Positions 26,000 through 34,691 of a stretch of 64,000 nucleotides of DNA are shown piece after piece. The position numbers were made by a program, and so were the translations under genes. This DNA is from Aldehydirespirator sp963662645 (lineage in GTDB: Bacteria; Actinomycetota; Acidimicrobiia; Acidimicrobiales; Aldehydirespiratoraceae). Each line of letters begins with the position of its first letter. Positions within the stretch are counted from its first letter, which is position 1. A model generated the notes under the pieces. That model saw only the letters and a list, made by a program, of their open reading frames with translations, made no database searches and was not told the origin of the DNA. The stretch is taken from assembly GCA_963662645.2 (NCBI GenBank), contig CAXXKN010000004.1, positions 1 to 64,000 of the forward strand. The letters are read 5' to 3'.

Positions 26000-26109
26000 C
26001 TGCGGTGTCATTCCCGCTCTTGTTCGCTGCGACCTGAGGGCCGCTCGGGCCACGGCCTCGCTCGTATGGGCTGGATCGTGCGCCTATCCGCTCGGCCTGT
26101 AGCCCTGAG
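26000..26109 (+). repeat. dispersed repeat, copy R2
   Basis: Same orientation as R1, with a 46-base identical core at 26012-26057. Located between the end of the enzyme run and the substrate-binding protein gene, so R1 and R2 flank the enzyme genes as direct repeats about 6.3 kb apart. Confidence 0.8.
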
Positions 26110-26126
26110 TTTGTAAGCCTCGAATC

Positions 26127-26178
26127 CGCCCAAGTAGCGTCGCCGTGCGTCCATGGAGGTGCAAGTTCTTCTTGGGCG
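26127..26178. promoter_or_regulatory. inverted repeat upstream of the binding-protein gene
   Basis: A perfect 8-bp inverted repeat, CGCCCAAG at 26127-26134 and CTTGGGCG at 26171-26178, with 36 bases between. It ends 25 bases before the ATG and could be a regulator site or RNA stem. No clear promoter hexamers. Confidence 0.35.
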
Positions 26179-26203
26179 TCTTCTATTCAAGGGGGTTTAG
26201 TCC

Positions 26204-27316
26204 ATGAAGCGACGGTTCGTACCTGTATTGGGGGCGGTGCTGGCGGTGTTCGCGCTGGTAGCTGCCGCCTGCGGCGACGACGATGAGCCGGAGGCCGCAC
26301 CGACCACAACCGCGGCACCGACCACAACCGCGGCACCGACCACAACGGAGGCCGAGGAGGAGATGGGCAACACCATCGTCGCCTTCATCCCGACCACCAC
26401 CAACACCTACATCGCGGAGTGGGGTCGGGGCGCCGAGGAAGCCGCTGCCGAGCTCGGCTATGAGCTGATCATCATCGAGAACAACTTCGACCAGGCCGAG
26501 CAGGACACCCAGGTGCAGCAGCAACTCGGCGCCGCCGAGGGTGTGGTCGCCTACGCATGGTGGCCGTCGGACAACGAAGCCGGCGTGGCCTCCCTGCAAG
26601 CGCTGGCCGACACCGGCGTGCCGGTGATCCAGACCAACCAGCTCCCCTTCCCAGGATCCGAGCAGTTCGTGGTCGGCTACGCCGGGGTCAACGACATCCT
26701 CAACGGCGAAGTGGCCGCCGACCTCGTGGTCGAGGCCCGCGACGCCATGACGGCAGCCGGAGCGGAACTGCACAGCGACGGGGGCAACGCCATCATCATC
26801 GGATTCGTGGCCGGATACCAGGCAGGAATCGACCGCTCGAATGCCGCACGGCCGATCCTCGAGGGTGCCGGCATCAGCGTGCTCGGCGAGGTCGAAGCCG
26901 GCTTCGGACCGGCGGAGGGCTACGACGCAACCAAGCAGCTCGTGGCCGCTCATCGCAGCGACGGGATAGATCTCGTGTATGCCCACAACTCGGCGCTGGC
27001 CGAAGGCGTGATCCACGCCCTCGAGGAGGAGGGCTACGCGCCGGGCGAGGACATCATGGTTGTGGGTGGCACGTGCCACGGCAACCTCGAGTTCCTCGAG
27101 AACGGCAAGGAGTTCGCGACGGGCCTGCAGGCGGCCCGGCTCGAGGGCGTCTTCAGCATCAACACACTGGACGAGTACCTGACCAGTGGCTCTCTGGCGA
27201 GCTTCAACAACTTCATCCCCAACCCGCCGGTGCGCAGCCCGGCCTTCACCGACACCAACGAGATCGAGTCGGTGACAGTGGAGGGATTCGGGGTCGAAGA
27301 CCTCTGCGTGTACTGA
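26204..27316 (+). CDS. sugar-type ABC transporter substrate-binding lipoprotein
   Basis: A 370-aa periplasmic-binding-protein of the ribose/galactose (type I) class. The lipobox has Cys23 (LVAAACGDD). A linker with three APTTTA repeats and an acidic stretch follows (about residues 30-52). The mature domain starts at NTIVAFIPTTTNTY. The ligand is unknown; the ABC partners are of the ribose type. A GGGGG ribosome-binding site precedes the ATG. A strong stem-loop follows the gene and probably sets a higher level of this subunit than of the membrane parts. Confidence 0.92.
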   Translation: MKRRFVPVLGAVLAVFALVAAACGDDDEPEAAPTTTAAPTTTAAPTTTEAEEEMGNTIVAFIPTTTNTYIAEWGRGAEEAAAELGYELIIIENNFDQAEQDTQVQQQLGAAEGVVAYAWWPSDNEAGVASLQALADTGVPVIQTNQLPFPGSEQFVVGYAGVNDILNGEVAADLVVEARDAMTAAGAELHSDGGNAIIIGFVAGYQAGIDRSNAARPILEGAGISVLGEVEAGFGPAEGYDATKQLVAAHRSDGIDLVYAHNSALAEGVIHALEEEGYAPGEDIMVVGGTCHGNLEFLENGKEFATGLQAARLEGVFSINTLDEYLTSGSLASFNNFIPNPPVRSPAFTDTNEIESVTVEGFGVEDLCVY

Positions 27317-27361
27317 TCGGTCAACGACCAGTCCGCATCGACTGACTCCAATGACCGGACG

Positions 27362-27389
27362 GCAGGCCGGCCCACGAGGGCCGGCCTGC
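27362..27389 (+). terminator. strong stem-loop after the binding-protein gene
   Basis: A perfect 12-bp GC stem with a four-base loop (arms 27362-27373 and 27378-27389) 45 bases after the stop. A short T-containing tail (TGTCTCGGT) follows. In transport operons such structures often protect the upstream message or cause partial termination. Confidence 0.65.
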
Positions 27390-27466
27390 TGTCTCGGTCC
27401 GCCCCGCCGGGAGGACCACAGCCGCATCGCTCCGCGAGCAGCGCAAGCCAAGAAAGGACCGCGCCG

Positions 27467-27937
27467 ATGACAGCCAGCGACCTGTGCCATGTGGGGATCC
27501 TCGTCGAAAACCTGGAAGAGGCCATGGAACGCTTCTCGGAGGTCCTCGGGCTGACGTTCAAGGATCCCGAGATCGCTCATGTTGACCGCTTCGAGCAGGG
27601 GGAGATCGTCGAGGCGCTTGACCTGCGGATCACCTGGTCAGTCGAGGGCCCGCCCTACCTCGAGCTCCTCGAATCGCAGGACAACGATGGCATCTACGGT
27701 CGAGCCCAGGAGGGCCTGCACCACATCGGCCTGTGGGAGGACGACCCCGAGGCCCTGGTGGAGCGTCTCAGGGAGCTGGGCATCGGCAAGGAGGCCACCC
27801 AGTACACGCCCGAGGACCGGATCCTGGCCACCTACACCGCGCCCCACGACATGTACGGGGCGCGCCTAGAGTTCATCGAGTCGTCCCGCAAGGAAGGGAT
27901 GGAGGCCTGGATCGCCGGGAAGGCGTGGCAAGACTGA
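27467..27937 (+). CDS. VOC family metalloenzyme (glyoxalase/epimerase-like)
   Basis: A 156-aa protein with two beta-alpha-beta-beta-beta modules. Likely metal ligands are His in LCHVGILV (residue about 5), Glu in LELLE (about 66), His in LHHIGLW (about 85) and Glu in RLEFIE (about 136), the H-E-H-E pattern of methylmalonyl-CoA epimerases and glyoxalases. Its place inside a transporter operon suggests it acts on the imported compound or on a product of the adjacent enzymes. GAAAGGA precedes the ATG. It overlaps the ATPase gene. Confidence 0.85.
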   Translation: MTASDLCHVGILVENLEEAMERFSEVLGLTFKDPEIAHVDRFEQGEIVEALDLRITWSVEGPPYLELLESQDNDGIYGRAQEGLHHIGLWEDDPEALVERLRELGIGKEATQYTPEDRILATYTAPHDMYGARLEFIESSRKEGMEAWIAGKAWQD

Positions 27938-29445
27938 GCGCGGGAACCTCGTCCGAGCCATACCTGCGGGTCGACGCACTCTCGAAGGCCTTCGGCTCGA
28001 TCCAGGCGCTGGACAGGGCCGACTTCGAGGTTGGACACGGCGAGGTGATGGCCCTCGTCGGCGAGAACGGCGCCGGCAAGAGCACCCTGGTCAAGATCCT
28101 CGCCGGCATGTACCCGCCCGACTCGGGCAGGATCCGCCTGGGAGGCAGCGACGTCCAGTTCGGAGGCTCCACCCAGTCCGAGCACGCCGGAATCGCGGTC
28201 GTCCAGCAGGAACTCTCCCTGGTTCCCAGTCTCTCCATCGCGGACAACGTCTTCCTGGGCGACACGAGAAGGGGATGGAGAACCCGGCCGGGGGCCCTGG
28301 CCCGGGCCGCGGCGCCCTATCTGGAGCAGGTCGGCCTCACAGAACTGGATCCCCGCGTCCCGGTCGAGCATCTCTCGGTGGCGGAACGACAGCTGATCGA
28401 GGTGGCCCGCCTGCTGGCCCGCGACGCCCGTGTGGTGATATTCGACGAGCCGACCGCCGCGCTCGCGGACCGGGAGATACAGAGAGTCAAGACGGTGGTC
28501 CGCTCCCTGCGGGAGCAGCGCCGCTCGATCATCTACGTGACCCATCGCCTCGACGAGGTCTTCGACCTGGCCGATCGGGTGACGGTGTTCCGCGACGGCA
28601 GGTCCAGCGCCCCGACCGCGACCGGCGGCCTCACTCTCGACCAGCTCATATCCATGATGCTGGGGGGAACGCTGGAGGGTCTGTTCCCGGAGCGAGCCAC
28701 CGCCCCCGGAACAACCGTCCTGCACATCCAGAACCTGATGACCGACAACGTGACCGAGCCTGTGAACCTGGAGGTTCGCAGGGGCGAGATCGTGGGGCTG
28801 GCCGGCCAGCTCGGCAGCGGCGCCAGCGATGTCCTGAGGGCAGTAGCCGGCCACCAGCCCCGAGTGTCGGGCACGGTTGCGGTCTCCGGGCGCACTGTTC
28901 CGCCCACCTCGCCGGCGGCGGCCATCCGCTGCGGAATCGGATACAGCTCGTCGGACCGCAAACGCGACGGCCTGTTCCTGCAGCGCAGCGTGGTCGAGAA
29001 TCTGACCTCCCCGAGCCTCGACCATGTGACGACGGCCGGATGGCTCAGGCCGCGTGCCGAGCGGTCGATGAGCGACCGCATCGCCGAGACCTTCACGATC
29101 GACCGGCTCCGCCTGGGATCGGTCGCGGGCGCTCTGAGCGGCGGCAACCAGCAGAAGATCGCGGTCGGCAAGTGGACGGGCCACCCGCTCGAGGTGCTGC
29201 TGATCGATGAACCCACCCGGGGTGTCGACGTGGGCGCCAGAGCGGAGATCTACCGCCACCTCCGCACCATCGCGGAACAGGGCACGGCCATCGTCATCGC
29301 CACATCGGACAGCCAGGAGATCCTCGGCCTCGCCGACACGGTCGTCGCCTACTTCAAGGGGACACAGGTGAGCGTCCGCCGCCGCACCGACACCGACTCC
29401 CTTCTCCTGACCAGGGAGATCACCCATCCGCAAGAGGCGGCCTGA
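27925..29445 (+). CDS. ribose-type ABC transporter ATP-binding protein (two ATPase domains)
   Basis: A 506-aa RbsA-like ATPase. Domain 1 has Walker A GENGAGKST, signature LSVAERQ and Walker B VVIFDEPTAAL. Domain 2 has a degenerate Walker A (GQLGSGASD) but an intact LSGGNQQK signature and LLIDEPTRGVDVG. This asymmetry is normal in the family. The GTG at 27925 lies inside the end of the VOC gene and is the best start, since no ATG precedes the first domain. It is coupled to the permease by a TGATG overlap. Confidence 0.92.
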   Translation: MARLSAGTSSEPYLRVDALSKAFGSIQALDRADFEVGHGEVMALVGENGAGKSTLVKILAGMYPPDSGRIRLGGSDVQFGGSTQSEHAGIAVVQQELSLVPSLSIADNVFLGDTRRGWRTRPGALARAAAPYLEQVGLTELDPRVPVEHLSVAERQLIEVARLLARDARVVIFDEPTAALADREIQRVKTVVRSLREQRRSIIYVTHRLDEVFDLADRVTVFRDGRSSAPTATGGLTLDQLISMMLGGTLEGLFPERATAPGTTVLHIQNLMTDNVTEPVNLEVRRGEIVGLAGQLGSGASDVLRAVAGHQPRVSGTVAVSGRTVPPTSPAAAIRCGIGYSSSDRKRDGLFLQRSVVENLTSPSLDHVTTAGWLRPRAERSMSDRIAETFTIDRLRLGSVAGALSGGNQQKIAVGKWTGHPLEVLLIDEPTRGVDVGARAEIYRHLRTIAEQGTAIVIATSDSQEILGLADTVVAYFKGTQVSVRRRTDTDSLLLTREITHPQEAA

Positions 29446-30413
29446 TGAGCAGCGCAGACACCAGCGTCGCCTGGTCGTGGCGCCAGGCATCAGTGCCCCT
29501 CGCGGTGGTGGGGGCCGTCGCGGGCCTCGCATTGGTGGGGTGGCTGACCACGCCCGAGTTCGTGACGTACCGCAACGTCCAGAGCATCGTGCGCTCGGCC
29601 GCCCTCATCGGGATCATCGCGGTGACCATGACCGGCATCACCATGGCCGGCAGCTTCTTCTCGCTGTCCGTGTCCCAGACCGCGGCCATGGCCGCCATCG
29701 GCTTCGCCGCCTTCATGAGCTGGGGATGGCCGGTGTGGCTATCGGTTCTCGTCACCTTCGGAATCGCGGCGGCTGTGGGCGCCGTCCAGGGCGGCGCGGT
29801 GGCGCTGGGCGGGAACCCGATCGTGGTGACGCTGGCCGTGGGAGCGGTCCTGTTCGGGACGGGCGCCTGGCTGACCGACAACAAGACGGTGCGAACCGGT
29901 ACCGACGCGGCCGACTGGATCGGTACGTCCCGGCCTCTGGGAATCCCCACCCAGACCTGGACCTTCATACTGATCACGGTGTTGGCCGCAACGGTCCTGG
30001 CCCGCACGCGGTTCGGCCGTGAATTGACCCTGGTGGGCGCCAACCGGCTGGCTGCGGCCGCCTCGGGGCTGCGCCCCGGCAAGATCACCCTCTACGTGTT
30101 CACGGTGTCGTCGCTCGGCGCCGCCCTGGCCGGGATCTTCACCGCCGCCCAGTTCGGTCAGGGGAGGCTCGATCAGTTCGACGGCGCCGACATCGACTCC
30201 ATCGCCGCCATCCTCGTGGGCGGGGCCGCCATCCAGGGCGGAGAGGGCTCGGCGCTGAGGACCGCGGTCGGCGCGGTGTTCATCGCCGGCCTCCAGAACC
30301 TCATGGTCCTGCGAGGCTTCAGCTTCGGGGTTCGGATCCTGTTCGTCGGTCTGGCCATCCTGGTCAGCGTCAGCGCCTTCACGGTGCTCCGCAACCGGAG
30401 GCAGATGACATGA
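29445..30413 (+). CDS. ribose-type ABC transporter permease (first)
   Basis: A 322-aa RbsC-like inner-membrane permease with about eight to ten hydrophobic segments. The conserved family stretch near residue 190 (TRFGRELTLVGANRLAAAASG) is the cytoplasmic loop that contacts the ATPase. It starts in a one-base TGATG overlap with the ATPase gene and ends in a four-base overlap with the second permease. Two different permeases predict a heterodimeric channel. Confidence 0.93.
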   Translation: MSSADTSVAWSWRQASVPLAVVGAVAGLALVGWLTTPEFVTYRNVQSIVRSAALIGIIAVTMTGITMAGSFFSLSVSQTAAMAAIGFAAFMSWGWPVWLSVLVTFGIAAAVGAVQGGAVALGGNPIVVTLAVGAVLFGTGAWLTDNKTVRTGTDAADWIGTSRPLGIPTQTWTFILITVLAATVLARTRFGRELTLVGANRLAAAASGLRPGKITLYVFTVSSLGAALAGIFTAAQFGQGRLDQFDGADIDSIAAILVGGAAIQGGEGSALRTAVGAVFIAGLQNLMVLRGFSFGVRILFVGLAILVSVSAFTVLRNRRQMT

Positions 30414-31417
30414 GATCGATCCAGCGGGTGGACCCGACGGCATGGGCCCGTCTCGGCCTCTTCGTCGCGGTATTCCTGGTCTTCTCCTGGCGCGACGACC
30501 GGTTCTTCACAACCAACAACGTGTTCACCATCTTTGAAGGCTTCGCCTTTCTGGGACTGGCAGCTCTGGCCGTCGGCGTGACAATCATCGCCGGAGAGCT
30601 CGACCTCTCCGTGGGATCGGCCGCCGCGGTCGCAGGAATCATCTCGGTGTCCGTGGTGGAGGAGATCGGACTGATACCGACGGTGCTGCTCGCGACCCTG
30701 ATCGGCATCGCCTACGGCAGCTTCCAGGGATACCTGATCTACCGCTTGAGGATTCAATCGCTGGTGTTCACTCTGGGGACCCTGATCGGCCTGCGCGGCC
30801 TGGCCTTCATCATTTCCGGGGAGAACACCGTTGTGATGGGGAACCTGGAGATCGCTCACACGGTGCGTCGACAACTCTGGATCTTCTCGCCGTTCAGCCT
30901 GGTCACTCTGGCCTGCTTCGTCGGTGTGGCCCTCTTTCTGATCAACACCCGCTTCGGGCGGGAGATCTACGCCGTCGGCGGCGGGCGGCAGGAGGCGATC
31001 GCGGCCGGCGTTCCGCTGGTGCGCCCGCTGGTGCTGGCCTTCGCCCTCTCGGGGGCTCTGGCTGCAGTGACCGGCGCGCTCACGTCGATCAAGTCCGGCA
31101 GTGCGGGGCCGGCTGCGTTCGAGACTCTTCTCCTCCCCGCGGCCACCGCGGCCCTGATCGGCGGCGTGAGCCTGCTGGGCGGCCGAGGATCGGTGTTCGG
31201 CATCGCCATCGGCGCCTTGACGCTGCGCTTCATCAACAGCGGCCTGAGCCTGGGCGGGGCACCCTTCTATATCTTGACGCTGGCCACGGGCATCGTCCTG
31301 ATCGTGGCGGTCGTTCTGGAGTTGCTGATCGGGCGACCCGAGCTGCGAGCCCGCTGGCGCCGATGGCGAACCGAACGCGGCATGGGGCTCCGCACCAGTC
31401 ACCACCCGGCAGGCTGA
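30410..31417 (+). CDS. ribose-type ABC transporter permease (second)
   Basis: A 335-aa RbsC-like permease, paralogous to its neighbour. The loop motif NTRFGREIYAVGGGRQEA is near residue 180, and GELDLSVGSAAAVAG near residue 63 is typical. It begins inside the last codons of the first permease (ATGA). It ends the transporter operon. About 140 bases follow before the next gene, with nothing notable except a GGCAGGAGG ribosome-binding site. Confidence 0.93.
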   Translation: MRSIQRVDPTAWARLGLFVAVFLVFSWRDDRFFTTNNVFTIFEGFAFLGLAALAVGVTIIAGELDLSVGSAAAVAGIISVSVVEEIGLIPTVLLATLIGIAYGSFQGYLIYRLRIQSLVFTLGTLIGLRGLAFIISGENTVVMGNLEIAHTVRRQLWIFSPFSLVTLACFVGVALFLINTRFGREIYAVGGGRQEAIAAGVPLVRPLVLAFALSGALAAVTGALTSIKSGSAGPAAFETLLLPAATAALIGGVSLLGGRGSVFGIAIGALTLRFINSGLSLGGAPFYILTLATGIVLIVAVVLELLIGRPELRARWRRWRTERGMGLRTSHHPAG

Positions 31418-31556
31418 AGCCCAAGTTCGGCGAGCGACTGCCAACGGCTCCGTCCCCATTGCGCCGTCAACAGTTGGGCGACCGCCATCGGCGGGTCAGA
31501 ATGGACAGCCAGCGGGCACCATCCCGCACCGAGACGACTCGCGGCAGGAGGACAAC

Positions 31557-31862
31557 ATGGTGGAACTGCGGCCAGGGGCCCGATTTCAGAGCACAGTGTG
31601 CGCCACCGAGGTGATCGTGGTGAAGGGCACAGGATCGGCCGAACTGACCTGCGGCGGCGCGCCGATGGTGGCGGCCGGATCGGCGGAGCGATCGGGAGAG
31701 CCCAGCGCCGACGCGTCGGAGGGAACACTCCTCGGAAAGCGCTACGGCGACGATGACGATACCGTCGAGGTGCTGTGCACCAAGGCCGGCCCAGGGAGCC
31801 TTGCCCTCGGCGGCGTTGCGCTGGGGGTGAAAGTTACCAAGCCGCTGCCAGCCTCGGACTGA
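31557..31862 (+). CDS. small conserved protein beside acyl-CoA synthetase, 101 aa
   Basis: A compact protein with one pair of Cys residues (C16 and C32, segments STVCATEV and LTCGGAP), a GTLLGKRY motif near residue 57 and a late VLCTKAGPGSL segment. From memory, similar short proteins accompany fatty-acid CoA ligases in actinobacteria, but no function is established. The spaced Cys residues might bind a metal. AGGAGG lies six bases before the ATG. It is followed by an acyl-CoA synthetase 78 bases on, probably in one operon. Confidence 0.7.
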   Translation: MVELRPGARFQSTVCATEVIVVKGTGSAELTCGGAPMVAAGSAERSGEPSADASEGTLLGKRYGDDDDTVEVLCTKAGPGSLALGGVALGVKVTKPLPASD

Positions 31863-31940
31863 ACGGCAAGGGCCGCCCGTGAACCGCCGTCGCGGTGCCG
31901 ATGACCGGGCCGGCCCCTGGTCCCGGACGGAGACGTTCGC

Positions 31941-33461
31941 ATGAACCTGATGATGCTGCTGGAGATGGCGGCCACCGCCATGGCCGGTCGGGCGGCGGTG
32001 GGAACGCGGGACGCGGGCATCACTTGCGACGGGCTGATGAGCCGCACCGCCGCGCTGGCAGGACGGCTGCGGGCGTCTCAGGTCGAGCATCTGGTGCTGT
32101 GCGACGAGCCCGGCGCCGTTCTGCCGGTCGCCCTGTTCGGAGCAGCATGGGGCGGCGTTCCGTATGTGCCGATCAACTACCGGCTCGCCGACGGCGATCT
32201 GCGCAGGCTGGCCGGGCGGGCCGCGCCCGCGGTGGCCGTGGCCGACACGTCCGGCGCGCAGCGGCTCGCCGGGGTGGACGGGCTGGAGATCATCGAACGG
32301 GACGAGTTGCTCGACGACCCAGCCGGGGGCGCCGATCCCGCCGAGGTCGGCGACTGGGCCATGGACCCCGACGCCGCCGCGGTGCTGCTGTACACGAGCG
32401 GCACCTCCGGCCCGCCCAAGGCCGCCGTTCTGCGCCACCGGCACCTGGTGTCGTACGTGTTCGCCACGGTCGAGTTCGCGTCGGCCGGCACGGACGAGGC
32501 TCACATCATGGCGGTGCCGCCCTACCACGTCGCCTCAGTGGCTGCGCAGCTGTCGCAGGTCTACTCCGGGCGCCGGATCGTGCCCCTGCGACGGTTCGAC
32601 GCCGACTCCTGGATCGACCTGGTCCGAGCCGAGGGCGTGACCCACGCCATGCTCGTGCCCACGATGCTGGCCCGCATCGTCGAGGCTCTCGACCGCCGGG
32701 GCGAGGCTCTCGAGTCGGTCCGCTTCGTGTCCTACGGAGGGGGCAAGTCGCACCGCAGCGTGGTGGAGAGGGCGCTGGAGCTGTTCCCGGCCGCAGGGTT
32801 CTCCCACGCCTACGGGCTCACCGAGACCAGCTCCACCGTGTGCGTGATGGGTCCCGACGATCACCGGCGGTGGGCCGCCTCCGACGATCCTGATGAGAGA
32901 GCCAGGCTCACCTCCGCAGGGCGGCCCCTGCCGGGAGTGGAGATCTCGGTGCGCTGCGACGACGGCGCCGAGGCGGAGACCGGGGCGGCCGGGGAGATCT
33001 GGGTGAGGGGCGAGCAGGTGTCCGGCGAATACGCCGAGGGCGGGTCGCAGCTCGACGGCGACGGCTGGTTCTGCACCCGCGACAGCGGACACACCGACGA
33101 TGCCGGCTACCTGTGGGTCCACGGGCGCAACGACGACATCATCATCCGGGGCGGCGAGAACATGTCGCCCGGCGAGATCGAGGACGCGCTGCTGACCCAT
33201 CCCGCCGTTGTCGACGCGGCCGCGTTCGGTTTGCCCAGCCGCGAATGGGGCGAGGAAGTGGCGGTTTGCGTAGTCACCCGCTCTCCCGTCCCGACCGCGG
33301 AAGACCTCCGGGAACTGGTCCGGACCCGGCTGCGATCGAGCCGGGTGCCGGCCCGGGTGGAGTTCGTCGACGAACTGCCGTACAACGACACCGGCAAGCT
33401 GCTGCGCCGGGAACTGCGCCAGCGCTTCGTAGCCTCCGAGCCGGCCGCGCCGTCCGGCTGA
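31941..33461 (+). CDS. AMP-dependent acyl-CoA synthetase
   Basis: A 506-aa ANL-superfamily ligase that activates a carboxylic acid to its CoA thioester. Motifs: LLYTSGTSGPPKAA P-loop near residue 152, HAYGLTET near residue 290, DSGHTDDAGYLWVHGRNDDI near residue 380, and the C-terminal catalytic Lys in NDTGKLLRREL near residue 483. Substrate not determinable. It forms a fatty-acid or aromatic-acid module with the small protein upstream and the crotonase downstream. Confidence 0.93.
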   Translation: MNLMMLLEMAATAMAGRAAVGTRDAGITCDGLMSRTAALAGRLRASQVEHLVLCDEPGAVLPVALFGAAWGGVPYVPINYRLADGDLRRLAGRAAPAVAVADTSGAQRLAGVDGLEIIERDELLDDPAGGADPAEVGDWAMDPDAAAVLLYTSGTSGPPKAAVLRHRHLVSYVFATVEFASAGTDEAHIMAVPPYHVASVAAQLSQVYSGRRIVPLRRFDADSWIDLVRAEGVTHAMLVPTMLARIVEALDRRGEALESVRFVSYGGGKSHRSVVERALELFPAAGFSHAYGLTETSSTVCVMGPDDHRRWAASDDPDERARLTSAGRPLPGVEISVRCDDGAEAETGAAGEIWVRGEQVSGEYAEGGSQLDGDGWFCTRDSGHTDDAGYLWVHGRNDDIIIRGGENMSPGEIEDALLTHPAVVDAAAFGLPSREWGEEVAVCVVTRSPVPTAEDLRELVRTRLRSSRVPARVEFVDELPYNDTGKLLRRELRQRFVASEPAAPSG

Positions 33462-33522
33462 GCGCTGCCCCAGCCGTCAGCCGGGCAGCAGAGTCCACCC
33501 CCGACGTCATCGGGTCGAGGCC

Positions 33523-33604
33523 GTGGCGCGCCCGCGGTCCGGGAGCGGATCCCCGCATCACCATCTGCCCCACCGGGGCCCTGTGGCGCGCCCCGCGGTC
33601 CGGG
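33523..33604 (+). repeat. short intergenic duplication before the crotonase gene
   Basis: A GC-rich word of about 21 bases (GTGGCGCGCCCGCGGTCCGGG) at 33523 recurs at 33583 with one inserted C, an offset of 60 bases. Function unknown. Confidence 0.55.
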
Positions 33605-33638
33605 GCGGACGCTCATCCCCGGCTGAGTCATGGTCGGC

Positions 33639-33644
33639 TACCTT
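33639..33644 (+). promoter_or_regulatory. predicted -10 element, leaderless crotonase gene
   Basis: TACCTT seven bases before the GTG at 33652. It favours this GTG over the in-frame ATG at 33670. Confidence 0.4.
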
Positions 33645-33651
33645 GGCGACG

Positions 33652-34629
33652 GTGGGTTCCGCACGCGGCATGGCTTGGCCGTTGGAGGAGCTCAGGCCCG
33701 CGGCTGTGTCCGTCGACTTCGACCGGCTGGTGCTGGACCAGATCGCGGCCGCGGCCGGCATGCCCGCGGTGATCGTGGACGTGGGCGACGATGCCGCCGA
33801 CGATGTGGGCGCCGCGCTGGCCGCGCTCCCGGTGGTGTCGGTCGCAGTGGGTGCCGGGGGCGGAGCGTGGGATCTCGTGCTCGACGAACCCGGCCGGGTT
33901 CTCGAAGGGCTGCGGGCCAACCCGCAGGCCTCGGTGGTGGCCGCCCAGACGCTCCGCCGCAACGACAGGCTCGACCTGGCCGATGCCCTGCTGGTCGAGA
34001 GCCTGGCGTACGCCACTCTCCAGGCCGGCCCCGAACACGCCCGCTGGCTGGCGCAGCAGGGCCGTCGGAGCCGGAAGGACGCCGATCAACCCCGCATCGA
34101 AGTGATCGACGACGGCTCCTCCGTGACGGTGCGGCTCAGCCGTCCCCGCCTGTTCAACCTGTTCGACGCAGCCATGCGAGATCAACTCGTGGACGTGCTC
34201 AAGGCCCTCCAGGCGGGCGCGGATGACCGGCCGGTAGTCCTCGCCGGCGCGGGAGACAACTTCTGCGCGGGAGGCGACCCGGCCGAGTTCGGCACGGTCT
34301 CGGACCCGGCTGCGGCCCACTTGATTCGCAGCCGGGCCAACGCCGCGCCCTGGCTGGCCTCCATCGCCCACCGCACGACTGCCTTGATCGACGGAGCCTG
34401 CGTTGGCGCCGGCGTCGAGCTGGCCGCGTTCTGCGACACGGTCAAGGCCACCGAGCGGGCCCGGTTCCGGCTCCCAGAGCTGTCGATGGGCCTGATTCCC
34501 GGCGCGGGCGGCACGGTCAGCATCCCGGCCCGCATCGGTCGCCAGCGCACGCTGTGGTGGCTGCTCACCAACGCCGAACTCGACGCGCTCACAGCACTCG
34601 ACTGGGGCCTGGCGGACACCGTCGCCTAG
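33652..34629 (+). CDS. enoyl-CoA hydratase/isomerase family protein with N-terminal extension
   Basis: A 325-aa protein. The crotonase domain occupies about residues 140-325, with the oxyanion-hole pattern GDNFCAGGDPAEFG near residue 203 and DGACVGAGVELAAFCD near residue 245. The region about 1-135 is not crotonase and shows an alpha/beta pattern of unknown role. The usual catalytic Glu positions are not obvious, so activity could be isomerase, hydratase or hydrolase. The C-terminus is short compared with standard enzymes. Confidence 0.8.
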   Translation: MGSARGMAWPLEELRPAAVSVDFDRLVLDQIAAAAGMPAVIVDVGDDAADDVGAALAALPVVSVAVGAGGGAWDLVLDEPGRVLEGLRANPQASVVAAQTLRRNDRLDLADALLVESLAYATLQAGPEHARWLAQQGRRSRKDADQPRIEVIDDGSSVTVRLSRPRLFNLFDAAMRDQLVDVLKALQAGADDRPVVLAGAGDNFCAGGDPAEFGTVSDPAAAHLIRSRANAAPWLASIAHRTTALIDGACVGAGVELAAFCDTVKATERARFRLPELSMGLIPGAGGTVSIPARIGRQRTLWWLLTNAELDALTALDWGLADTVA

Positions 34630-34691
34630 CCCGCGGCCCACTGCCGGGGCCGAGCCGCCTCCGGCCCGACGGCTCCTCGGGGAGGCCGACG

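Noticed and set aside
27733..27924. Upstream part of the ABC ATPase frame inside the VOC gene
   Set aside because: It is Gly/Arg-rich shadow sequence of the VOC gene; the ATPase domain begins after 27925.
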